NCBI GenBank assembly: GCA_963726315.1
Contig: CAVSBZ010000005.1
Span: forward strand, 868,001-932,000
DNA length: 64,000 nt
Reading direction: 5' to 3'
From: FEB-25 sp963726315
GTDB lineage: Bacteria; Chloroflexota; Anaerolineae; Anaerolineales; UBA4823
Position numbers and translations under genes: made by a program. Under the pieces are notes generated by a model, which saw only the letters and a list, made by a program, of their open reading frames with translations, was not told the origin of the DNA and made no database searches. Below are positions 27,585 to 35,353 of this stretch, in pieces; positions within the stretch are counted from its first letter, which is position 1, and each line of letters begins with the position of its first letter.

Positions 27585-28037
27585 CTAAGGTTGGGCTACA
27601 GGTGCAGGCTTGTCCTTAAAGATAGCTCCACCGATCAAACCGGCAATTGCACCCACGATGATGTCAAAAATTACCCCAAACAGCGTGAGTACAACGTTTC
27701 CGATCGTTCCTTCTATCCCACCTAAATCGATTTGATCAGCCGATGAAGAGATTGCGTTGATCTGGTTGATAATCCCGGCTGCTCCCGCAAGACCAGCAAA
27801 ACTAAGCAGAAAGCCGATAATTCCGGCAATCAATCCGGATGTCACACCCACCCAAACCGCCTCTTTCATACTCAGCGTACCCGTCATGTGCTTATACATC
27901 CAGACCGCGAAAAGTGGTCCCAACCAGAAGCCAGCACATATCACGCAGTTTATCAAATTTACAAATGGAATATTGGTTAGCGCCAGGGTAATAACTGCCC
28001 CGACCAGGCCGGTGATTAAAATGTTTTTTGTGTTCAT
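27585..28037 (-). CDS. Gly/Ala-rich integral membrane protein, unrecognised
   Basis: A 150-residue membrane protein with four hydrophobic stretches: about residues 8-25, 35-50 ('GFWLGPLFAVWMYKH'), 63-90 ('GVTSGLIAGIIGFLLSF') and 115-140 ('GVIFDIIVGAIAGLIGGAIF'). The helices are rich in Gly and Ala with GxxxG spacing, suggesting tight packing or oligomerisation. The stop of the upstream receiver gene overlaps its start by 4 bp (ATGA), so the two are co-translated. Function not known. Confidence 0.7.
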   Translation of the reverse strand: MNTKNILITGLVGAVITLALTNIPFVNLINCVICAGFWLGPLFAVWMYKHMTGTLSMKEAVWVGVTSGLIAGIIGFLLSFAGLAGAAGIINQINAISSSADQIDLGGIEGTIGNVVLTLFGVIFDIIVGAIAGLIGGAIFKDKPAPVAQP

Positions 28038-28690
28038 TTTGTTTCTCCTCGTTGTTTGTTTGGATGGATTAAATTGATCAATATCTGATAAGAGCTGCCT
28101 TTTTGGATGAAGTCGTCAGCGCCGGCTTGCTTGGCTTGCTTTATCGTCTCAGGATCTGAATGTACACTCAGAATCACCACTCGTCTGCTTATTTTGCGTC
28201 GTTTTATCTCAGCTGTGGTTTGTAATCCGTTCATTATGGGCATTTCCAGGTCCATAATGATTGCATCTGGGTTCAATATCTCAGCTTGTTGGATAGCCTC
28301 CTTCCCATTAGCTGCCGTACCGACCACTTCTATCCCATTTGAGAGCTGTAGCAAAACTCGTAAATCTTCACGGACCTGAGGCATATCATCCACGATCAGA
28401 ACACGGATAGGTGCAGTTTTGGGTTTTGAATTTGGTGGGATAGATTTCATTTGTGGCTCCATAAAGGTTCCACAAACATCATACTGTAACCAGCTGCCGG
28501 TCCGATTAGATAGTGCATTTTCTACCAGGAACAGGAACAGGAAACAAAACAGCACCCCTAAGACCTCACCAAGGTATGGGGTGCTCTGATATATGAGGAA
28601 CGAGCGTAACAACACAGCGATATAGAGCAAGCCTGATGCCAGATAATAGACACTTTGGTAGATCCGTTTGCTGGATTTCTTGTCGCCCAT
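28034..28690 (-). CDS. membrane-tethered response-regulator receiver domain without output domain
   Basis: About 218 residues. Two TM segments occur near the N-terminus ('YYLASGLLYIAVLLRSFLI' and 'VLGVLFCFLFLFLVENAL'). After a linker comes a complete CheY-like receiver: 'VLIVDDMPQVREDL', phospho-acceptor 'IIMDLEMPIMNG', the Ser switch in 'ILSVHSD' and Lys in 'DFIQKGSS'. Only about 12 residues follow, so there is no DNA-binding or enzymatic output. The start at 28690 has AAAGG ahead of it. An internal ATG at 28450 with GGAG seven bases upstream could also yield the soluble receiver alone. Receivers joined to TM helices are unusual. It leads a three-gene operon with a membrane protein and a bactofilin-like lipoprotein; no kinase is adjacent. 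Confidence 0.8.
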   Translation of the reverse strand: MGDKKSSKRIYQSVYYLASGLLYIAVLLRSFLIYQSTPYLGEVLGVLFCFLFLFLVENALSNRTGSWLQYDVCGTFMEPQMKSIPPNSKPKTAPIRVLIVDDMPQVREDLRVLLQLSNGIEVVGTAANGKEAIQQAEILNPDAIIMDLEMPIMNGLQTTAEIKRRKISRRVVILSVHSDPETIKQAKQAGADDFIQKGSSYQILINLIHPNKQRGETK

Positions 28691-28975
28691 GGGAACCTTT
28701 ATCATAATGATAAATCTACGGGATGATGAATCATAGCATGGATTTTATTTATCGATATTGATTGCGTAGATACAAGGAATAAAGTAACTTAGTGCGCAAA
28801 TCATTGTAGAAGCCTGTAGACTTGTTATTCTGCCAATATTTGTGAATATCATATAATTCATCCTAATTCAGTTGTGATATACTGCGGATACCTAAAATTG
28901 GAAGTATACGGCTGCTGTTGCCACCATTGTTGCGATCATCGATGCACCGGGGCAGGCGTGGAATTGGTTATATTA

Positions 28976-29887
28976 ATGATAATTTACGATCTTTGTGTCG
29001 CCTGGAATTGGGCGTATGATGCTGATTTTATTGGATTGCTAGACTTAAACTGCCAGTCCAAGGGGTTATCGCTGCTGCAGATCAAACCAGAAAATCTTCC
29101 ACAGATGTTGAATTCATTAGTAGGTGGAGAGCTAAGCTGCCGGGTATTTTTTGACCGGGCATCGGATGTGGATCCTCAATTTATGCCGCTCATCCAATGG
29201 GTTGGTGAGGATTCCATCCGCTCGATCAATGCTTATGATCGCGCTGCGCGCACCTGGGATAAAGCTCAAATGCATACTACCCTTGTTTCCCAAGGTTTAA
29301 ACGTCCCTCCCACGATTATCCTGCCACCGTTTCTAGAACAACCTGATCTGCCAGTATATAATCTTTGCCCGCTTGGCGAGCAGTTCACCATCAAGCCGGC
29401 GCATGGTAGCGGAGGGGTGGGGGTAATGACCAATGCCACCTCGTGGGAACAAGCCCTATCAGTCAGGCAGGAACACGCCACTGACCATTATCTGCTTCAA
29501 GCCCATGTGACTCCCGTTCAGCTGGATAACCATCCTGCCTGGTTCCGAGTACTTTATTGTGCTGGTCAGGTCTACCCGTGTTGGTGGGATCCTGCAACAC
29601 ATATTTATTCGCCAGTGACTGAGGCTGATACAAGTGTCTACGGCCTCGAACCGTTGGAACAAACAACCTCCGCTATCGCCGAGTTATGCGGGTTGGAGCT
29701 GTTCTCGACCGAGATTGCATTCATTACTGATAAACACTTTGTAATAGTGGATTATGTCAATGACCAGATTGATTTACGCTTGCAATCTAACGCTCCCGAG
29801 GGTGTGCCAGATGAGATTGTAAAATCCATCGCCCTGCGGTTGATCAGCGATGTTGTTGGTGATTACCAGCTTGCAGAGATCCAGTGA
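28976..29887 (+). CDS. ATP-grasp-type ligase-like protein
   Basis: About 303 residues. The N-terminus 'MIIYDLCVAWNWAYDADFI' begins the pre-ATP-grasp domain. The ATP-binding core shows 'FTIKPAHGSGGVGVM' (Lys and glycine-rich lid, near 140-154) and the acidic Mg site region 'FSTEIAFITDKHFVIVDYVN' (Glu/Asp and Asn). Such enzymes join a carboxylate to an amine using ATP, for example in peptide ligation. Substrate unknown. The frame is open further upstream to 28874 and would add a Cys/His-rich segment, but the first ATG in a sensible context is 28976; GTG 28958 is an alternative. It lies 189 bp before a heterodimeric ABC exporter on the same strand. Confidence 0.7.
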   Translation: MIIYDLCVAWNWAYDADFIGLLDLNCQSKGLSLLQIKPENLPQMLNSLVGGELSCRVFFDRASDVDPQFMPLIQWVGEDSIRSINAYDRAARTWDKAQMHTTLVSQGLNVPPTIILPPFLEQPDLPVYNLCPLGEQFTIKPAHGSGGVGVMTNATSWEQALSVRQEHATDHYLLQAHVTPVQLDNHPAWFRVLYCAGQVYPCWWDPATHIYSPVTEADTSVYGLEPLEQTTSAIAELCGLELFSTEIAFITDKHFVIVDYVNDQIDLRLQSNAPEGVPDEIVKSIALRLISDVVGDYQLAEIQ

Positions 29888-30076
29888 GCCGGAATATTTC
29901 AAATTATGGCAACAATTAAATGGGATTGACTTGCTATCAAATTTCATCGAGCTACATGCTGCGTTAGAAATTCACATTTATCAAATACTTAACATAACCA
30001 CATATTCAACAATGCTAAACTGCTTTATGATTTAAGCTTGTCCCATGGGGGAGGGATACTTAGAGTTCAATCTGAT

Positions 30077-31855
30077 ATGAATGATGTTTTTAAACTTCTG
30101 AAGTATATTAAGCCATATCGGCGACGTGCAATTGTAGCCCTTATCTTGTTATCAACCCTGGTAGTATTTGATCTTTTCGTCCCATTCTTAATCCACCGCA
30201 TCATTGATGAAGGAATTAACAAGCAAAACCAGGCGGTCGTGATCCATACTGCACTCATCATGCTGGGTATGTCTTTGCTAAGCTTCGTGATCGCAATCGG
30301 GAACAATATCACCTCGGTTCAGGTGAGCGAGAATTTCGGGCGTGACCTGCGGGACGCAATTTTTATCAAAATCCAATCACTCTCCTATGGCAACCTGGAC
30401 CAGATGAAAACCGGACCGTTGATTTCCAGGCTGACCAGCAATTCAGCTGCTGTGAAGCAGCTGGTGCAGATATCACTACGCATTGGCACGCGAGCTCCAT
30501 TATTAATGATCGGCAGCCTGATATTTATGTTTATCACCAGTCCAACCCTGGCGCTCCAATTGCTTCCATTGCTGTTCATTACATCCATTGTGATTGTTTT
30601 TTTCATTGGCAGGATGGCGCCGCTTTTTCGCCGGGTACAACAGAGGCTGGATCGCTTAAATACCGTATTACAGGAGAATATTGTAGGGGCGCGTATCGTT
30701 AAAGCCTTTGTACGTGCGAATTTCGAGAACCAGCGCTTTGAAACTTCGAACGAAGAGTATACCGACAATTCAGTCAAGGTGATGCGTTTTATGTCCACCA
30801 TATCACCGGTATTAACCGTTCTTATTAATATTGGAATGGTTTGGGTATTATATAAGGGAGGCTTGCTGGTAATATACGGTAATATGCCTGTTGGGGAGAT
30901 CGTAGCCTTCAACAGCTACCTGCTCACCACCATGACACCCTTGATCATGATGACCCAGCTCTCACAGACCTGGGCGAACGGAATTGCCTCTTCCAAGCGG
31001 GTGAATGAAGTGTTGGATACAGTTCCAGAGGTGCAAACGGAGTTCGACGCGCAGGTTTTACCCATGACCACGCAAGGGAAGGTGGTTTTTGAGCATGTTG
31101 GATTTCATTATAACGGTGCAAGTGATGAGCCAGTAATCAGCGATGTAGATCTAGTTGCTGAGGCTGGACAAACATTAGCCATTTTAGGCGCAACCGGTTC
31201 CGGTAAAACCAGCCTGGTCAATCTTGTGCCACGTTTTTACGATGTCTCTTCCGGACGTATCACCATCGATGGGGTGGACCTTCGCCAGCTTGACCAGGAT
31301 TTGTTACTGGAACATGTTGGTATAGTGCCCCAGGAATCAGTGCTGTTCACAGGCACGGTGGCGGATAACATCCGCTACGGCAGTCCCGAGGCATCAGATG
31401 AGGATGTCATTGAAGCCGCCAAAGCTGCTCAAGCGCATGATTTCATCATGGACCTTCCTGATGGCTACAATAGCCGGGTGGAGCAGCGCGGGGCGAACTT
31501 CTCGGGTGGGCAAAAACAAAGATTGGCAATCGCCAGGGCATTGTTAATGAAACCTTGTGTGTTGATCCTGGACGATAGCACCAGCTCGGTGGATGTGGAA
31601 ACTGAAACCCGCATCCAGGATGCTCTGGAACATGCGAAATATAACCATACCACCCTTGTAGTAGCTCAACGCATCAGCACTGTGTTAAAAGCCGACAAGA
31701 TCATCGTCATGGAGCATGGACGAGTAGTTGCACAAGGAACGCATAAAGAACTGTTGAAATCCAGCCCCATCTATCGCGAAATATACAATTCTCAGCTCGG
31801 TGATGGTAACCAACTATCTCAGCTGCAGACCAGAGAAGAAGGGGTGACCGCATGA
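30077..31855 (+). CDS. ABC exporter half, degenerate-site subunit (TM287/TmrA-like)
   Basis: About 592 residues: six TM helices (residues 15-300), then a nucleotide-binding domain with Walker A 'GATGSGKTSL' near 371, signature 'FSGGQKQRLAIARAL', and Walker B 'LILDDSTSSVD'. The catalytic Glu after Walker B is Asp, and the switch His is Gln ('VVAQRIST'). These are the marks of the degenerate ATP site of heterodimeric exporters. The partner gene overlaps by 4 bp. The start is uncertain: ATG 30077 is preferred, but an in-frame TTG at 30038 exists and neither has a close ribosome site. It probably exports lipophilic compounds, peptides or lipids. Confidence 0.9.
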   Translation: MNDVFKLLKYIKPYRRRAIVALILLSTLVVFDLFVPFLIHRIIDEGINKQNQAVVIHTALIMLGMSLLSFVIAIGNNITSVQVSENFGRDLRDAIFIKIQSLSYGNLDQMKTGPLISRLTSNSAAVKQLVQISLRIGTRAPLLMIGSLIFMFITSPTLALQLLPLLFITSIVIVFFIGRMAPLFRRVQQRLDRLNTVLQENIVGARIVKAFVRANFENQRFETSNEEYTDNSVKVMRFMSTISPVLTVLINIGMVWVLYKGGLLVIYGNMPVGEIVAFNSYLLTTMTPLIMMTQLSQTWANGIASSKRVNEVLDTVPEVQTEFDAQVLPMTTQGKVVFEHVGFHYNGASDEPVISDVDLVAEAGQTLAILGATGSGKTSLVNLVPRFYDVSSGRITIDGVDLRQLDQDLLLEHVGIVPQESVLFTGTVADNIRYGSPEASDEDVIEAAKAAQAHDFIMDLPDGYNSRVEQRGANFSGGQKQRLAIARALLMKPCVLILDDSTSSVDVETETRIQDALEHAKYNHTTLVVAQRISTVLKADKIIVMEHGRVVAQGTHKELLKSSPIYREIYNSQLGDGNQLSQLQTREEGVTA

Positions 31856-33684
31856 GCATGCAGCCTACCGGTTATGGTGCCGGGAGCGTGCGCGTCACCA
31901 TGATGCAACGCAGACCAGCTGACCCAGGCAAGATCGAGAAAGCGAAAGACCCGCGGACAGCGGTGATGCGCTTATTTGCATATCTCAAACCTTTCACTCT
32001 TCAGATGGTCATGGTATTAGGATTTGTATTGATTTACACCTTACTTGGGTTGGCAGGACCGTATCTGATGAGTAAAGGTATTGATGATGGCATCATTGCA
32101 AAAAACGTCGGTATCCTGATTTTTTATTCTGCATTGATGTTGGTAGCGTACCTTTTTAACAACCTGTTCCAGGCAATCGCCAACTGGATCATGGCAAATG
32201 TCTCTCAACGCGCCCTCAAGCTGATGCGAAGAGATATGTTCAGCCACTTACAGAATTTACCATTGAGTTATTATGACCGTAATCCAGCTGGCGAGATGAT
32301 GAGCCGCTTGACCAATGATATCGATGCCATCAACCAGGCAGTCTCGCAGAATGTTACCTCCCTTATTGCCAGTTTGCTTTCCATGGGCGGGATCATCATC
32401 GTCATGTTTGTTCTGAACTACCGGCTGGCTATGGTGACATTGCTGGTTATTCCGCTTATGTTCTGGTTCACTAATTTCGTCGCCCGGTACACCCGCCGAG
32501 GTTACAAAGATCTGCAGATGCATCTGGGCGAGATGAATGCAGTTATGGAAGAATCGATCACCGGAGCAAAAGTGATCAAGGCGTTCAGGCGTAATCAATC
32601 GGTGATCGATAAATTCCGCCAGCGCAACCAGGAAGTGTTCAAATCAGGGGTTTATGCCAACACCTACGCCTTGCTGTTGATGCCGCTCACCAACGTCCTG
32701 GGAAACTTCTTTGTCATCGTAATAGCTGGTTATGGCGGCTGGCTTGCCCTTCAGGGGGCAGTCACAGTGGGGATTATTGCTGCTTTCATCAACTACGCTC
32801 AGAACTTTATCAATCCCCTCAGGCAGATCGCCAATATCTATAACTCCATCCAGGCGGCTCTGGCAGGCGCGGAGCGGGTCTTTGAGCTGCTAGACACTAT
32901 AGCTGAGGTGCCCGATGTTCAGGATGCTTATCCCCTGGACACAGTGCATGGGGACGTAATTTTCGACCACGTCAACTTCAGCTATATGCCCGCTACTCCG
33001 GCGATCAAGGATATGTCACTGCAGGTTAAAGCCGGACAGATCCTCGCACTGGTCGGTCCGACGGGTGCTGGTAAGACCACCTTGATCAACCTGTTATCTC
33101 GTTTCTATGAGATCAATGATGGCAGTATCACCATCGATGGAAAGGATATCCGTGATATTCGTAAGGATGATCTGCGCCAGCAGCTGGGGATTGTACTGCA
33201 GGATACCTTCCTCTTTTCGGATACTGTAATTGAGAATATCCGCTTCGGTAGGTTGGATGCCACTGATGATGAGGTGGTTCAGGCGGCTCAGATGGCGGAT
33301 GCGGATCTTTTCATCCGCCAGCTACCACATGGCTACCAGACCATTCTCTCTGAACGCGCAGGAAACCTGAGTCAGGGGCAGCGTCAGCTGCTTTCAATTG
33401 CTCGCGCCATCCTTTCAGACCCAGGTATCCTGATCCTGGATGAGGCTACCAGCTCGGTGGATACGCGCACCGAAGCGCGCATACAGAAAGCCCTGCTGCG
33501 CCTGATGGAGGGTCGTACCAGTTTCGTTATTGCCCACCGCCTCAGCACCATCAGGGATGCTGATAATGTGATTGTGATCAATGAAGGCGAGATTGTCGAA
33601 CAAGGTACACATAAGCAGCTGCTTGATAAACATGGTTTCTTTTACCATCTATACAATGCCCAGTTTAAGGGGCAGGAGATCTAG
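31852..33684 (+). CDS. ABC exporter half, canonical-site subunit
   Basis: A 610-residue transmembrane-NBD protein. About 45 extra N-terminal residues precede six TM helices. The NBD has Walker A 'GPTGAGKTTL', Walker B 'LILDEATSSVD' with catalytic Glu, and switch 'VIAHRLST'. Its own signature reads 'LSQGQRQLLSIARAIL', with Gln for the second Gly, and it would face the degenerate Walker site of the partner. So one composite ATP site is consensus and one is degenerate, as in TM287/288, BmrCD and TmrAB. Start and the upstream stop overlap (ATGA), giving a fixed 1:1 pair. Together with the ATP-grasp gene it may form a biosynthesis-and-export unit. Confidence 0.92.
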   Translation: MSMQPTGYGAGSVRVTMMQRRPADPGKIEKAKDPRTAVMRLFAYLKPFTLQMVMVLGFVLIYTLLGLAGPYLMSKGIDDGIIAKNVGILIFYSALMLVAYLFNNLFQAIANWIMANVSQRALKLMRRDMFSHLQNLPLSYYDRNPAGEMMSRLTNDIDAINQAVSQNVTSLIASLLSMGGIIIVMFVLNYRLAMVTLLVIPLMFWFTNFVARYTRRGYKDLQMHLGEMNAVMEESITGAKVIKAFRRNQSVIDKFRQRNQEVFKSGVYANTYALLLMPLTNVLGNFFVIVIAGYGGWLALQGAVTVGIIAAFINYAQNFINPLRQIANIYNSIQAALAGAERVFELLDTIAEVPDVQDAYPLDTVHGDVIFDHVNFSYMPATPAIKDMSLQVKAGQILALVGPTGAGKTTLINLLSRFYEINDGSITIDGKDIRDIRKDDLRQQLGIVLQDTFLFSDTVIENIRFGRLDATDDEVVQAAQMADADLFIRQLPHGYQTILSERAGNLSQGQRQLLSIARAILSDPGILILDEATSSVDTRTEARIQKALLRLMEGRTSFVIAHRLSTIRDADNVIVINEGEIVEQGTHKQLLDKHGFFYHLYNAQFKGQEI

Positions 33685-33861
33685 CTAGTCTAAAAATTTG
33701 TCCACCCACTCCCGCCAGATGTTTCACCTGAGCCAGATTTTTGTTTTCATGAATCATCTAGATTGTGAATCAATCTGACCACATTTATAAGAGTTTAAGA
33801 TTATTATTGCGATATAGAATAGTAAATATGGTTATACTTAACCGATTTAGAGGAGGCTTCT

Positions 33862-34335
33862 ATGAGTGATTTCTTTGGAAAACTAAAAAGTGGTGCAGGA
33901 AAACTGGCTTTCGAAGCCGATAAGATGAGCAAATTAAGCCAGGCGAAGGGTGATCTGGAAAAGGTGAAGAATCAGGTCCAGGCTCAATATGCGAAACTTG
34001 GCGAATTGTATTATACCCAGCGAGGGACTGCGGGTGTTACCGGACCGGAGTATGATGCAATCTGCCAGGCAATCATGGATCTGCAACAGCAAGTTGAAGC
34101 TAAAAACGATGATGTCCAACGGATCAATACCGAAAACTATTCACCGCAGATGACCCAACCGACATCGCAGCCTGCTTCTGCGCCTTCGGTGTCATCATCT
34201 GCACCTACTCCGGTCCAAACCACTCCCCCTTCAGCCCCGGTTGTGGCGGCTACCGCGAATAAATTCTGTCCGAACTGCGGTCATGAAATGCCAGTGCAGA
34301 CCAAGTTCTGCCCCAATTGCGGGACGAAGGTGTAG
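33862..34335 (+). CDS. zinc-ribbon protein with coiled coil and Pro/Ser-rich linker
   Basis: A 157-residue cytosolic protein. Residues 10-95 are helical and likely a coiled coil ('KMSKLSQAKGDLEKVKNQV', 'MDLQQQVEAKNDDVQRI'). Then a Pro/Ser/Thr/Gln-rich linker runs to about 130. A C-terminal zinc ribbon holds two CPNCG knuckles ('KFCPNCGHEMP', 'KFCPNCGTKV'), giving four Cys ligands. AGAGGAGG lies six bases before the ATG, and a TATACT -10-like box sits about 25 bp upstream. Proteins like this are common in Chloroflexota and Firmicutes, with no known function; they may be adaptors. Confidence 0.75.
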   Translation: MSDFFGKLKSGAGKLAFEADKMSKLSQAKGDLEKVKNQVQAQYAKLGELYYTQRGTAGVTGPEYDAICQAIMDLQQQVEAKNDDVQRINTENYSPQMTQPTSQPASAPSVSSSAPTPVQTTPPSAPVVAATANKFCPNCGHEMPVQTKFCPNCGTKV

Positions 34336-34925
34336 GGTCTCATCCAAGCGCCAGAAAAGGAATGCAACTCTGGCAACGTTTCACAATGTCCAGAGTATCC
34401 TACCTATAGGAGCTAGATATTACTTCAAGTGTATCTACACTAAGATTATTTGCAACAACTCGGGTCAGTAACGCTCTGTTTTGATAGCTGGATATTTGCA
34501 CTATGAGCCATCTCCGATAATTTTACCGGGATGGAGAATACTAAATGTTTCACAAACCCCTATAGCCGATATAACCTGATTCAGCTATTGTATATCAATC
34601 TCCATAATTAATTATGATCAGACCGCATAGATAACACGGAATAGCCATAAATAAACCTGCCAAAAAAACCAATAATATTTCCCTGGCAAGAAGCTTTAAG
34701 CAGCCTGGAAATCCATTTCCTGAAAGAATATCACCTTCGGAAGCAATCATATGGACTCTGACTACAGTTCCCGATATGCGTAAATTATGAATTGACGTAT
34801 AGATAATAAAGTAATTCTTAAATTACAGACAATATACTTTTTAATTTCATATACTATATTATTTTAACGAATATAACTATTAATAATTACAGGTCCTCCA
34901 AGACATGTGTCCTGAGCTTGGATAC
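34336..34925. other. 590-bp gene-free region
   Basis: AT-rich in the distal two thirds, with no open frame that looks like a gene on either strand. Small inverted runs occur (for example TAATTAATTA near 34,606), but none is convincing as a terminator or RNA. It separates the zinc-ribbon gene from a short convergent gene. Confidence 0.5.
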
Positions 34926-35123
34926 TTATTTTTTATCGACCAATTGTTGACCATATTTCGTCAACCAGGCCTCGATTATCATCCACGCAAATCTGGGGCT
35001 GCGATTTACGATTGTCTCCGCCAGCTCATGCAGCTCTTCTGAGTCTCGCTTCCAGATTTCGCAATCCATGATCGTTGAATGCGGATCAGGTAAACCTTCC
35101 CTTATACTCTTCGTTGACTCCAT
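34926..35123 (-). CDS. small hypothetical protein
   Basis: About 65 residues, acidic/basic mixed, helical by eye ('KRDSEELHELAETIVNRSP', then 'RFAWMIIEAWLTKYGQQL'). No family recognised. The start is set at 35123 because AGGAG lies 7 bases upstream; a longer frame reaches 35177 without such a site. It diverges from ftsH, sharing a 230-bp upstream region. Confidence 0.5.
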   Translation of the reverse strand: MESTKSIREGLPDPHSTIMDCEIWKRDSEELHELAETIVNRSPRFAWMIIEAWLTKYGQQLVDKK

Positions 35124-35353
35124 TATCGATCTCCTATATTCGAGTTTATCAAGTAAAAGGAAACTCTTGGTTTGCATATTTGTGAATTATCTTAATTGGC
35201 TTTCCCCGGGTGCAAATTGGTAATTTTAATAGCATATAAGTGACACGTAACTCATTTAATCCTTATCAACGCTCTTCACCCTGCCTTCACATTTTCCCTA
35301 TTACACTTCACCCCATTGGATTACAATTCATTGCTGGGGTATGAGGAGTTTGA

